64,000 nt of DNA from Heliobacterium chlorum (GCF_014502795.1 NZ_JACVHF010000008.1:82137-146136), one strand, 5' to 3'; positions 1 to 7,495 are shown, counted from the stretch's first letter. Numbers and translations: made by a program. Notes: generated from the letters alone by a model not told the origin.

Positions 1-95
1 GTATAGGTGATCACTGTGAAAAGGAGCAAAAAGATCATCATCAAACCGGTATAGATGAGCGTCAAACGGGTCCGGGTCCGGGTAAACACATTCAT
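1..95 (-). CDS. Sensor histidine kinase, N-terminal fragment (cut by window edge)
   Basis: Only the first 31 codons lie in the window. They read MNVFTRTRTRLTLIYTG followed by a strongly hydrophobic stretch (residues about 11-30), the usual start of a membrane-bound sensor kinase: a short basic cytoplasmic tail, then the first membrane helix. The ATG at 95 overlaps the TGA stop of the response regulator (ATGA, 4 bases) and has a GGAGGA ribosome site inside that gene. This is the classic regulator-kinase coupling. The kinase identity is inferred from position and the membrane start; no catalytic motif is visible. Confidence 0.7.
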   Translation of the reverse strand, partial: MNVFTRTRTRLTLIYTGLMMIFLLLFTVITY

Positions 96-763
96 TCCTC
101 CAATGTATAGCCGACCCCTCGGATGTTATGTATCAGCTTTCGAGTTTCAGGAGATTCGATTTTTTTACGCAATAGGCGGATATAGGCGTCTAAGGTGTTG
201 TCGGTGACTCCCGAATCGTAGCCCCACACCCGTTCCATGATTAGTTCCCGGGGAAGTACTTGGCCGCGGTTTTGTACGAGCAGATCGAAAAGGTGGTATT
301 CTCGGGCGGTGAGTTGGATTTCGTCACCGTTCCGGGTGACAGAACGACGACTCCGGTTGAGCATCAGATCGGCCACTTGAACGACTTCTTCCTGAAGGGG
401 GATATGACCGCGCCGAGAGAGCGCCCGGATTCGAGCGGAAAGCTCGGCGAAAGCAAATGGTTTGACCAGGTAGTCATCAGCTCCGGCGTCGAGTCCTTGC
501 ACACGGTCTTCCACGGCATCCTTAGCTGTGAGCATGAGGATAGGCCCTCCCTGCCCTTCTTGCCTAAATCGCCGGCAAAGACTTATACCGTCAACGACGG
601 GCATCATCCAATCTAAAATCAACAGGTCATAATGGATCGTTTTAGCATAGTCATAGGCATCGTCACCCCGTTGAACCCAATCCACTTCATGGCCTTCCCG
701 CTTAAGCATGTGGTCGATCAAGTTGCCTAGTCGCGGATCGTCTTCCGCCAGCAAGATCCTCAT
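92..763 (-). CDS. OmpR/PhoB-family response regulator
   Basis: Two-component DNA-binding regulator, 223 aa. The receiver domain (residues 1-115) shows the acidic pocket EDD at 7-9, the phospho-acceptor Asp51 in LILDWMMP, Thr79 in LMLTA and Lys101 in LVKPF. A winged-helix DNA-binding domain follows (about 128-223; LTAREYHLFDLL, then the C-terminal RGVGYTLEE hairpin). I start it at the ATG at 763 because GAGGTGG lies just upstream; an in-frame ATG at 787 would add eight residues but lacks a good site. It overlaps the downstream kinase gene by 4 bases, so the two are probably co-translated. The signal it answers is not evident. Confidence 0.93.
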   Translation of the reverse strand: MRILLAEDDPRLGNLIDHMLKREGHEVDWVQRGDDAYDYAKTIHYDLLILDWMMPVVDGISLCRRFRQEGQGGPILMLTAKDAVEDRVQGLDAGADDYLVKPFAFAELSARIRALSRRGHIPLQEEVVQVADLMLNRSRRSVTRNGDEIQLTAREYHLFDLLVQNRGQVLPRELIMERVWGYDSGVTDNTLDAYIRLLRKKIESPETRKLIHNIRGVGYTLEE

Positions 764-935
764 CCCCAACCACCTCGTGTGAAACATTTGGTTCGTCCGT
801 CTTCAACTGAATGGCAAAGATGATCTCATATTCGTTCTTTCCTTTAGCCATCCTTTTTTCTGATAACGTAAGACCCTTTTTTACCCGTTTACCCTAGACC
901 ACTATACCTTCTCAATCTGAAAAAGTAATGAAAGC

Positions 936-977
936 AAAACCCCGGTAAATTGGCTCAGACCAATTCACCGGGGTTTC
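936..977 (-). terminator. Intrinsic terminator of the moa operon
   Basis: A stem of about 16 bp (AACCCCGGTGAATTGG arm) with a 6-base loop lies 19 bases after the mog stop codon. On the minus strand it is followed by a T-rich run. It separates the moa operon from the two-component operon downstream. Confidence 0.85.
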
Positions 978-995
978 TGATTCTCAACTCTAAGG

Positions 996-1493
996 TTACT
1001 TTTCCGGCCGGGCGCATTCACCAGCTTGTCCTTTAAGGATTTCAATACCGTGAGGCAACGCTTGTAAAATAACATCTAAACATTCTGCTACAGCTTTGGG
1101 GCTGCCTGGTAAATTGATGATCAGTGTTTTTCCCCGGATTCCGGCGGTACCCCGTGTGAGCATCGCCCGAGGTGTAATTTTCATGCTTTCGGCACGAATC
1201 GCCTCAGGGATGCCGGGAACAAGACGTTCTACCACGGCCAAAGTGGCTTCAGGGGTCACATCGCGGGGCGAAAACCCGGTTCCTCCGGTAGTAAAGATGA
1301 GATCCAGTGCCAGATCGTCAGCCATCTCCCGAAGAGCCGCAGCGATCAACTCCCTCTCATCAGGAACGATTTTATATGCGGCCACGTTGCCGTCGATATG
1401 GCGAACAGCATCGCTGATCACGACGGCTGATCGGTCTTCCCGTTCACCGCGGCTACCTTTGTCTGACGCAGTAAGTATGCCTACACGAATCAT
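996..1493 (-). CDS. mog: Molybdopterin adenylyltransferase (MogA/MoaB family)
   Basis: 165 aa, the normal length for the MogA/MoaB family, which adenylylates molybdopterin before molybdate insertion. The nucleotide/pterin site motifs are clear: TTGGTGFSPRDVTPEAT (about residues 68-84) and NLPGSPKAV (about 126-134). It is the last gene of the moaA-moaC-MOSC-mog run. Its ATG shares one base with the stop of the MOSC gene (TGATG), which suggests translational coupling. MogA and MoaB cannot be told apart by sight; the cytoplasmic Moco role is firm. Confidence 0.92.
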   Translation of the reverse strand: MIRVGILTASDKGSRGEREDRSAVVISDAVRHIDGNVAAYKIVPDERELIAAALREMADDLALDLIFTTGGTGFSPRDVTPEATLAVVERLVPGIPEAIRAESMKITPRAMLTRGTAGIRGKTLIINLPGSPKAVAECLDVILQALPHGIEILKGQAGECARPEK

Positions 1494-1951
1494 CAGGCTT
1501 TTCCCTCCTCCGGCTCTGGAATCGCTTCTATAGCATCACCCACTTGGACCGGTCCGCCAGTCACCACTTTGATGAAAATGCCCTCTTTGGGCATGACACA
1601 ATCGCCAGCCTGATAGTAAATCGCACAGCGGTTGTGGCATTCCTTTCCGATCTGGGTGACTTCCCCGATAGCCTCCGAACCGAGTCTTAGGCGGGTGCCG
1701 ATAGGCAGGGAAAGCAAATCGATTCCTTCCGTGGTGATGTTCTCGGCAAAATCGCCTGGGTTCACGTCCAATCCCAGGTTCCGCATTTTCTGAATGCTTT
1801 CTAAAGCGAGCAAGCTGACCTGCCGGTGCCAGGGACCGCCGTGGGCATCTCCCTCTAAACCAAAATCGATTTTCAGCAGGCCTTGGTCAACGTTCTTCTT
1901 CCGCATCCCTTTCTTTTCGCTGGTGCACACGGCCACAATTTTCGCCATCAC
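1493..1951 (-). CDS. MOSC domain protein
   Basis: 152 aa, a stand-alone MOSC (Moco sulfurase C-terminal) domain. MOSC domains bind sulfur or molybdopterin and occur in Moco sulfurases and in YiiM-type reductases. Visible features: DFGLEGDAHGGPWHRQVSLL near residues 29-48 and the conserved cysteine region CHNRCAIYYQAGDC near 105-118. It lies between moaC and mog, so a role in cofactor maturation or handling is likely. The reading frame opens with GTG at 1951 followed by ATG at 1948; both follow a GGGGGGA ribosome site inside moaC, so the exact start is open. Its substrate is unknown. Confidence 0.88.
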   Translation of the reverse strand: MMAKIVAVCTSEKKGMRKKNVDQGLLKIDFGLEGDAHGGPWHRQVSLLALESIQKMRNLGLDVNPGDFAENITTEGIDLLSLPIGTRLRLGSEAIGEVTQIGKECHNRCAIYYQAGDCVMPKEGIFIKVVTGGPVQVGDAIEAIPEPEEGKA

Positions 1952-2431
1952 TCATTCCCCCCTGACATAGTGACCGCTTTTTCCTCCCGATTTCTCCATT
2001 AGACGGATGTCGGTGATCACCATCTCTTTGTCCATAGCTTTGCACATATCATAAATCGTCAACGCCGCCACGGAAACCGCCGTCAAAGCTTCCATCTCCA
2101 CGCCGGTCTTGCCCGTCGTCTTTACACGAGACTCGATCTCTATACAAGCATGAAGCTCATTCAACGTAAAATCTACCGTGACGCCGGTAATATAGAGAGG
2201 ATGACAAAGTGGAATCAATTCGCCGGTCTTTTTCGCAGCCATGATACCGGCCAACCGGGCTACTGCCAGAACATCGCCTTTGGCGATCTGACCGTCACGA
2301 ACACGGCGAAAAGTCTCTCGTGCCATGACTACTCTGCCTCGAGCTACCGCTTCCCGAACGGTGTCCTCTTTAACGCTCACATCGACCATGCGGGCGCAGC
2401 CTTTGTCATCAAAGTGGGTCAACGGATCCAT
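1952..2431 (-). CDS. moaC: Cyclic pyranopterin monophosphate synthase MoaC
   Basis: 159 aa, the normal MoaC length. With MoaA it turns GTP into cyclic pyranopterin monophosphate, the first Moco intermediate. Signature stretches are present: [43 protein letters not shown] and [10 protein letters not shown], together holding the conserved catalytic Lys, His and Asp residues. It follows moaA by 31 bases and is followed directly by the MOSC gene, so it sits in the middle of the operon. Confidence 0.95.
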   Translation of the reverse strand: MDPLTHFDDKGCARMVDVSVKEDTVREAVARGRVVMARETFRRVRDGQIAKGDVLAVARLAGIMAAKKTGELIPLCHPLYITGVTVDFTLNELHACIEIESRVKTTGKTGVEMEALTAVSVAALTIYDMCKAMDKEMVITDIRLMEKSGGKSGHYVRGE

Positions 2432-2462
2432 TTAGTCACCACCATTTCATTTTTCCAAAAGA

Positions 2463-3446
2463 TTACCCGCCTATCTGGGACATCATCCGCGTCTGTTCTC
2501 CCCAGCCCTCTTCCTGCATGCTGTGCTGCTGCGGCTTGCTTACGATAGCTTCCCGGAAGATCTGGCCCAGCAGGTTGTCCGAAACACCCTTGCGCAAGGG
2601 GCCTCGAATATCGATTTCCCGGTTGGAATGGAGGCACGGGCGAAGTTTCCCTTCGGCGGTCAACCGTAACCGGTTGCAGAGGAGGCAAAAGTGTTTGGAG
2701 ATCGCACTGATAAAACCGACTGTTCCCGACGCGTCAGGCAAGCTGGTGTACCGAGCCGGTCCACCGCCAGTGACTATCTTTTGGCCCGCTAAAATCAGCC
2801 CCGACGAAGCCAAAGTCTCCTCCATCTGTTCTACAGAGTAAAAGTGTCCACGAAAGCGTGAATCACCTTCACCGATAGGCATCAATTCGATGAACCGCAC
2901 GTGAATGGGCAGCCCTTCTGTCAAGCGAGCGAAATCGGCGATCTCATCGTCATTGACGCCGCCCATGACGACAACGTTCAGTTTTACCGGATGGAGCCCT
3001 TCATCCAAGGCGGTTCTGATTCCCGCCCAAACGTCTTTCACCTGTCCGTTGCGACTGATGGCCTGAAAGCGTTCCGGCCGCATCGTATCGAGGCTGATGT
3101 TAACACGGTTCAAACCGGCCGCTTTCAAATCCCGGGCAAATTGGGGGAGCAATATTCCGTTCGTCGTCAGAGCCACGTCTTCGATACCGGGAATCGCTTT
3201 GATTCGAGCGACGAAGTCGACGATCCCTTTACGGACCAAAGGCTCACCGCCCGTCACTCGAACCCGCCGAATCCCTTCTGCGGCGGCAATGCGAATCAGA
3301 TGTTCAAATTCCTCAAAGCGAAGGACCTCTTCATGGTCGACGAGAGGGATCCCCTGTTCCGGCATACAGTAAACACAGCGAAGGTTGCAGCGATCGGTGA
3401 CAGAGACGCGTAAATAGTGTATATCTCGGGCAAAAGGGTCGATCAT
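2463..3446 (-). CDS. moaA: GTP 3',8-cyclase MoaA (radical SAM)
   Basis: 327 aa. Radical-SAM enzyme that rearranges GTP in the first step of Moco synthesis. The N-terminal cluster motif CNLRCVYC (C-x3-C-x2-C, about residues 20-27) binds the SAM-cleaving 4Fe-4S cluster. The C-terminal CLLCNRLRLTAEGKLRPC (C-x2-C-x13-C) binds the second, GTP-coordinating cluster. TGGEPLVRKG is the SAM-binding region, and the protein ends in Gly-Gly, the tail needed for activity in this family. An oxygen-sensitive enzyme fits the anaerobic host. It is preceded by a small conserved gene and followed by moaC. Confidence 0.96.
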   Translation of the reverse strand: MIDPFARDIHYLRVSVTDRCNLRCVYCMPEQGIPLVDHEEVLRFEEFEHLIRIAAAEGIRRVRVTGGEPLVRKGIVDFVARIKAIPGIEDVALTTNGILLPQFARDLKAAGLNRVNISLDTMRPERFQAISRNGQVKDVWAGIRTALDEGLHPVKLNVVVMGGVNDDEIADFARLTEGLPIHVRFIELMPIGEGDSRFRGHFYSVEQMEETLASSGLILAGQKIVTGGGPARYTSLPDASGTVGFISAISKHFCLLCNRLRLTAEGKLRPCLHSNREIDIRGPLRKGVSDNLLGQIFREAIVSKPQQHSMQEEGWGEQTRMMSQIGG

Positions 3447-3517
3447 CTTTCGTCACCTCGTCTTTTGAAAGTTACAGCCGGTCATGTATTCTGCCGAGCA
3501 GCGGATGAGCAAAGGGG

Positions 3518-3730
3518 CTAGAAGCAGCCTAGTTCGCAGTGACGTATTTTTATTTTCAGTTCGTTCGCTAAGCGTCCGACAAGGTGATAGGGTACGGAAA
3601 ACTGCTCTGCAATCGCCCGGGCTTGGCTGCATGTTAAACGGCTGTCTCTTACCGCACCAAGCATCGCTTGCCTTATTTCCTCGGCCTCGGCAAGGCTTGT
3701 CGAAACATCTAGATCATTGTTAACAGACAC
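3518..3730 (-). CDS. Small conserved protein leading the moa operon
   Basis: About 70 aa, soluble, helical, with a basic middle part that could be a helix-turn-helix (CSQARAIAEQFSVPYHLVGRLA) and a Cys-containing tail HCELGCF (C-x3-C). Two GTG codons (3733 and 3730) follow the AGGAGG site; the second has better spacing. A well-formed promoter lies directly upstream and moaA starts 71 bases downstream, so it is the first gene of the Moco operon. I do not recognise a named family; a regulatory or metal/cofactor-sensing job is a guess from the helix-turn-helix-like part, the Cys tail and the location. Confidence 0.7.
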   Translation of the reverse strand: MSVNNDLDVSTSLAEAEEIRQAMLGAVRDSRLTCSQARAIAEQFSVPYHLVGRLANELKIKIRHCELGCF

Positions 3731-3755
3731 CACTCGTCCTCCTAACTTTTATCAT

Positions 3756-3784
3756 AGCATATTACAAAATGCTTACATTTTCAA
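3756..3784 (-). promoter_or_regulatory. Sigma-A-type promoter of the moa operon
   Basis: TTGAAA (3784-3779), 17-base spacer, TATGCT (3761-3756) on the minus strand, followed 10-15 bases later by the AGGAGG site of the small leader gene. Five of six bases match the -35 and four of six match the -10 consensus. Confidence 0.6.
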
Positions 3785-3807
3785 AATCTTTTGACCAGAA
3801 TGTTCTT

Positions 3808-3823
3808 GTGATAATTTTATCAC
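3808..3823. promoter_or_regulatory. Inverted repeat between divergent moa and patatin genes (candidate operator)
   Basis: GTGATAATTTTATCAC is an inverted repeat with 7-base arms (GTGATAA / TTATCAC) around TT. It lies about 25 bases upstream of the moa -35 and about 85 bases before the patatin gene start. The shape recalls CRP/FNR-family half-sites (TGTGA or TTGAT), but the spacing does not fit either consensus exactly. Confidence 0.4.
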
Positions 3824-3906
3824 GGTGATTTTCTTCTGAAAAGACGAAACATTTTCCCCTGCACCGTCATAAAATGACGTGACTTGGCGGGAATAAGGTG
3901 ATAGAG

Positions 3907-4905
3907 ATGGAATGGGCTCTCGTTCTCAGCGGCGGCGGTTCACGCGGTGCCGCCCATATCGGTGTAATTCGAGCTTTAGAGGAAGAAGGCTTGCGACCAC
4001 CTCTCGTGGTCGGTGTCAGTGCGGGCGCTTTCGCAGGTGCACTCTATGGTACGGGGCACTCTCCAGAAGACATGATCGATATCGCAAAAAAAGCAGCAAA
4101 CCATTTTTTCTTCGACTTCGACTGGCGTTGGGTCTGGCAAGCGCTGATGGGCCTTTGGCATATGGTTCGAGGTCGGCCGAACGCTTCTATTTGGCCTGGC
4201 TTGCCCAGTGGAATTTTGCTCGGCCGCCAATTAGAAAAACTTTTTACAAACATCTGGGGAGATTGCACCTTCGATCATACCACTCCGCAGGTGGTCGTCA
4301 CAGCGACCGACCTGATTACGGGGGCCTCCGTTTGTTTTACACCCCGAGATTTGATTCCGCAAAATCCGCTGCCATACCGGCGATTTGTAACCGGTATCCC
4401 CATCGCTAAAGCCGTACGGGCCAGCGTAAGCATACCGGGAGTCTTTCATCCCGTGCAAATTGACGACTTTTTTCTAGTCGACGGCGCTGTTCGAACGAAT
4501 ATGCCTACCGACCTAGCCCAATCCTTCGGAGCGAAAAAGGTCATCTGTGTAAATCTGCGGGATCCTGATCAACCGGCAGGGAAACCGAAAGACCTGCTCA
4601 ATACGATGCTGCGTTCGATCGATATCCTGGGCTTTGAGGTCGATCTGTGTACCATCGTAAACAAAACGGACATCGTCATCGAGCCGCGTCTCGGTGCGAT
4701 GGGCGCTTTTGACTTTGATGAGATTGAAGAAGCAGTAAAAGCCGGTTATATCGCAACACAAGCCGCTATCCCGGCGATTCGGGAGATCCTCCGCATTCCC
4801 GTTGGGAACGTGGAAAAAACAGAAGAGGTTGGAAATCACCCGATGGAAACAGCATCTTCGAAAATGTTGATTCGCTTTTGTTCGCGGCGCCCCCGGGAAA
4901 AATAG
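3907..4905 (+). CDS. Patatin-like phospholipase (RssA/NTE family)
   Basis: 332 aa. Serine lipid acyl hydrolase with the Ser-Asp dyad of the patatin fold. The oxyanion loop GGGSRGAAHIGV sits at residues about 8-19, the nucleophile elbow GVSAGAF at about 37-43, and the catalytic Asp in DGAVRTNMP (about 196-204). I use the ATG at 3907, six bases after AAGGTG; a GTG at 3898 would add three residues. It is a single gene, divergent from the moa operon and closed by a strong terminator. The substrate (membrane phospholipid or lysolipid) is inferred from the family only. Confidence 0.9.
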   Translation: MEWALVLSGGGSRGAAHIGVIRALEEEGLRPPLVVGVSAGAFAGALYGTGHSPEDMIDIAKKAANHFFFDFDWRWVWQALMGLWHMVRGRPNASIWPGLPSGILLGRQLEKLFTNIWGDCTFDHTTPQVVVTATDLITGASVCFTPRDLIPQNPLPYRRFVTGIPIAKAVRASVSIPGVFHPVQIDDFFLVDGAVRTNMPTDLAQSFGAKKVICVNLRDPDQPAGKPKDLLNTMLRSIDILGFEVDLCTIVNKTDIVIEPRLGAMGAFDFDEIEEAVKAGYIATQAAIPAIREILRIPVGNVEKTEEVGNHPMETASSKMLIRFCSRRPREK

Positions 4906-4962
4906 AAAAAAACAGAGCCGGTGTGAACCTTTTTATCGGTCCAGACCGGCTCTCTGTTTTTA
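4906..4962. terminator. Bidirectional terminator between patatin gene and amt
   Basis: An 11-12 bp GC-rich stem (ACAGAGCCGGT / ACCGGCTCTCTGT) is flanked by an A-run on the left and a T-run on the right. It can therefore end transcription from both convergent genes. Confidence 0.85.
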
Positions 4963-4980
4963 TGTTCGATTCGCTCCAGT

Positions 4981-6315
4981 TTATTTTCCGGAACTCTGCG
5001 TCGGCGAAAATTGTGTCCACTGCATCGGAGCCGATTCAGGCAGGTTGGACAAGCTTGGAGCTCCGCTATGGGTTGGGAAGGTCGGACTGTCCGAATAAGC
5101 AGCGATACCATGCTCGGCCAGATCCATGCCGTCTAATTCCTCTTCTACGGTGACACGAATTCCCACGGTCGCTTTGAGAGCAGAAAAGACAATGTAAGTG
5201 GCGATGAAGGCAAACAACGATACGCTGAGAACACCAAGAGCTTGTGTCCCGAGAAGTCCCCAGCCGCCGCCGTTGAGTAATCCTTTTTCGGAGTGGAAAA
5301 AGCCGACTGCCAGCACACCGAAGGTTCCACAGAACCCGTGAACAGCGACTGCACCGACCGGATCATCAGCACGCAGATGATCAACCCAGCCAACCGCTTC
5401 CACAACGAGCACACCGGCGATAGCTCCGATGATGACGGCAGAGACGGGACTCACGCTGGCACAGCCAGCGGTGATCGCCACCAGACCAGCCAGGCAGCCG
5501 TTGATGACCATACTCGGATCCGGTTTTCCCCACTTGAGGGTCGTATAAATGGCGCCGATGGTACCGCCAGCTGCAGCGGCTAAGTTCGTCGTGACGGCGA
5601 TTCGAGCGATATTCATATCGAGGCCGGACAAGGAACTGCCTGGGTTAAAACCAAACCAGCCAAACCAGAGCATAAAAGCGCCCATGGCGGCCAAGGGAAG
5701 GTTGTGACCGGGGATTACATTGGGAGTTCCGTCCGCGTTAAATTTACCTGTTCGGGGTCCGAGAACGATGATCGCAGCCAAAGAAGCCCATCCGCCAACA
5801 GCGTGGACGGCGGCGCTTCCGGCGAAGTCGACCATGCCCATCTTCGCCAGCCAGCCTTCAGGGTTCCAGACCCAGTGACCTGCCATGGGATAAATAATGG
5901 CTGTTGCTAGAAAACTAAAAACGATATAGGGTGCAAACTTCATCCGCTCCGCTACGGCGCCAGAGACGATCGTCGCTACGGCGACTGCAAAAGCGGCTTG
6001 GAAAAGCCAGTACGCATAAAGGGGAATTTTCAAACCCAAGTGGGCAGCTTCGCCCTGTAGGAAAAAGTCACTGATGCCGATGATACCGGCTTTGTCCAGT
6101 CCGTACATGACCCCGAAACCGACGGCCCAGTAGCCCAGCATGCCGACTGTGCAATCCATAAAGACTTTCATGATGATATTAATGCTGTTTTTCGCCCGGA
6201 TGAACCCTGCTTCCAGTGCTGCAAAACCGGCCTCCATAAAAAAGACGAGGGCCGCGGCCACTAGCACCCATACCGTATCGATGCCCATGGCCAGTTGATT
6301 CAATGACTGCTCCAT
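4981..6315 (-). CDS. amt: Ammonium channel/transporter Amt
   Basis: 444 aa from the ATG at 6315 (446 aa from the ATG at 6321). About eleven membrane helices; no obvious signal peptide. Amt-family landmarks are visible: FMEAGFAALEAGFIRAKN in the first helix, the periplasmic Trp/Phe gate region, the twin-His helices (AVHAVGGWASL and AVHGFCGTFGVLA) and a C-terminal cytoplasmic tail. It conducts ammonium and is normally gated by PII proteins; a PII gene lies directly upstream. GGGAGG is only one base from the first ATG but seven from the second, so the second is favoured. A terminator-bearing leader precedes it, which makes expression conditional. Confidence 0.95.
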   Translation of the reverse strand: MEQSLNQLAMGIDTVWVLVAAALVFFMEAGFAALEAGFIRAKNSINIIMKVFMDCTVGMLGYWAVGFGVMYGLDKAGIIGISDFFLQGEAAHLGLKIPLYAYWLFQAAFAVAVATIVSGAVAERMKFAPYIVFSFLATAIIYPMAGHWVWNPEGWLAKMGMVDFAGSAAVHAVGGWASLAAIIVLGPRTGKFNADGTPNVIPGHNLPLAAMGAFMLWFGWFGFNPGSSLSGLDMNIARIAVTTNLAAAAGGTIGAIYTTLKWGKPDPSMVINGCLAGLVAITAGCASVSPVSAVIIGAIAGVLVVEAVGWVDHLRADDPVGAVAVHGFCGTFGVLAVGFFHSEKGLLNGGGWGLLGTQALGVLSVSLFAFIATYIVFSALKATVGIRVTVEEELDGMDLAEHGIAAYSDSPTFPTHSGAPSLSNLPESAPMQWTQFSPTQSSGK

Positions 6316-6360
6316 CTTCATTCCTCCCTAAAACACTGTACCACTTTGATGAATCTGGGG

Positions 6361-6438
6361 CAAAAAACAAAAACACCCTCAGACCCGACCGACTGGCCGG
6401 ATCTGAGGGCGTCTTTGCCCCTGTACCACTATACCTCT
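6361..6438 (-). promoter_or_regulatory. amt leader: ANTAR-type hexaloop hairpin overlapping an intrinsic terminator
   Basis: Reading the minus strand from the predicted start near 6438: a hairpin GGGGC-AAAGAC-GCCCT (6421-6406) has a six-base loop with A at position 1 and G at position 4, the loop pattern bound by ANTAR-domain proteins. Its 3' arm shares CCC with the 5' arm of a terminator, stem CCCTCAGA / TCTGAGGG (6409-6376), followed by TGTTTTTGTTTTTTG. The two structures exclude each other, as in the known ANTAR antitermination mechanism. A first hairpin (GTA-TAGTGG-TAC, 6434-6423) also has a six-base loop but lacks the A1/G4 pattern, so the dual-hairpin rule is only half met. Confidence 0.7.
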
Positions 6439-6444
6439 TCTGCC

Positions 6445-6473
6445 ATTATAGATATGATTGGGGATTTTGACAA
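6445..6473 (-). promoter_or_regulatory. Strong promoter of amt
   Basis: TTGTCA (6473-6468), 17-base spacer, TATAAT (6450-6445) on the minus strand, within the glnB-amt gap. This near-perfect sigma-A promoter would give amt its own transcript, starting just before the attenuator hairpins. Confidence 0.75.
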
Positions 6474-6500
6474 CTGTTTTCTATGGATCAAGACAACTCT

Positions 6501-6839
6501 TTATAAAGCCTCCGGTCCCCGTTCGCCGGTCCGAATCCGCAGGGCATCTTCCATGGGGAACACAAATATTTTTCCGTCCCCTACTTGTCCGGTCCGTGCT
6601 GCTTCCGCGATACAGTTAAGAACCCTTTCCGCTTCTCCGTCAGACACGACCAATTCCAACTTAACTTTTGCACGTAATGTAATCGGGTATTCACAGCCCC
6701 GATAGTGGCCCACTTCACCTTTTTGCTGTCCACAGCCCATCACCTGAGTCAAGGTCATACCCCGGATACCGATGGCCTCGAGTCGCTTTTTCACAAGGTC
6801 AAGACGTTCCGGACGAAAGATTGCTTCAATCTTTTTCAC
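6501..6839 (-). CDS. glnB: PII nitrogen signal protein (GlnB/GlnK type)
   Basis: 112 aa, the usual PII length. PII trimers bind ATP/ADP and 2-oxoglutarate and gate ammonium channels and nitrogen enzymes. Visible: N-terminal MKKIEAIFRPERLDLVKKRL, the T-loop with Tyr51 in YRGCEY, the B-loop region TGQVGDGKIFV and C-loop RTGERG. The Tyr used for uridylylation in proteobacteria is kept, though that does not prove modification here. It lies 24 bases after the ANTAR regulator gene and upstream of amt, the usual GlnK-Amt arrangement; GlnK would be an equally fair name. Confidence 0.94.
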   Translation of the reverse strand: MKKIEAIFRPERLDLVKKRLEAIGIRGMTLTQVMGCGQQKGEVGHYRGCEYPITLRAKVKLELVVSDGEAERVLNCIAEAARTGQVGDGKIFVFPMEDALRIRTGERGPEAL

Positions 6840-6863
6840 TCTTTGTCACTCACTCTCTAGTTT

Positions 6864-7439
6864 CTAGACGTCGTAGGTAACGATGATGGCCTCTGCTACC
6901 GCTTTTACGCTCATGCGTTTGTTCATGGACTGTTTTTGCATGCGCCGAAAGGCTTCTTCTTCATTGATTCCGAGGTTTCGCATCAACAGACCCTTGGCTT
7001 TTTCTACTACTTTACGGGTCTCAAGCGTGTTTTTCAGCTTCTTAATCTCTTTCTCCAGTTTCACTACTTCCCGGTAGCGGCTGACTGCGAGGTCGATGAC
7101 CGGCTGCAGTGCCGTTTCCTGGACCGGTTTGATCAAGTATGGAATCAGTGTGTCTGCTGTCCGGCTTCCATAACCGTCCCGGATTCCTCGTTCAAGTAGA
7201 AGTATGACCGGGCAGAGCCGCTCATCTTCGATTATATGGGCCACATGCTCCCCGTCTTTCATCGCCGATGACAGGGAGATAAATACCAGGTCGGGAGTCA
7301 GCCGTCGGATCATTTTCAGGGTTCCTAAGCCGTCATCAGCTTCACCGATGACAACTTGCCCCAAGGCGTGCAGCAGCTTCTTCAGTTCTGATCGTTGGAG
7401 TTCATCCGGTTCTCCGATAATGACGCGTAATCCATGCAT
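6864..7439 (-). CDS. ANTAR-domain RNA-binding antitermination regulator with pseudo-receiver
   Basis: 191 aa. The N-terminal part (1-120) has the fold pattern of a receiver domain (VIIGEPDELQRSELKKLL; LIKPV with the conserved Lys-Pro), but the phospho-acceptor position reads LVFISLSSAM, with Ser55 where Asp is expected. A charged coiled coil (about 125-145) links to a clear ANTAR domain (VVEKAKGLLMRNLGINEEEA, about 142-161, and the helix up to the C-terminus). ANTAR proteins bind paired hexaloop hairpins and block terminators; AmiR, NasT and EutV are known cases. Its own promoter lies upstream and glnB follows, so the amt leader is the obvious target. Confidence 0.9.
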   Translation of the reverse strand: MHGLRVIIGEPDELQRSELKKLLHALGQVVIGEADDGLGTLKMIRRLTPDLVFISLSSAMKDGEHVAHIIEDERLCPVILLLERGIRDGYGSRTADTLIPYLIKPVQETALQPVIDLAVSRYREVVKLEKEIKKLKNTLETRKVVEKAKGLLMRNLGINEEEAFRRMQKQSMNKRMSVKAVAEAIIVTYDV

Positions 7440-7495
7440 TACCTAGCCCCCACCTTTATCTACACCGGAAAAAAATAACCGGATAGCATAATTAT

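Noticed and set aside
260..616. Plus-strand open frame of 118 codons
   Set aside because: It lies fully antisense to the response regulator gene, whose motifs are unmistakable; no ribosome site or family likeness.
3731..3897. Moco riboswitch upstream of the moa operon
   Set aside because: I looked for the conserved Moco RNA blocks on the minus strand and saw only a promoter and an inverted repeat.
6423..6434. First hairpin of the ANTAR target as a confident element
   Set aside because: The stem is only 3 bp and the loop TAGTGG lacks A at position 1 and G at position 4; kept only as a weak candidate inside the leader.
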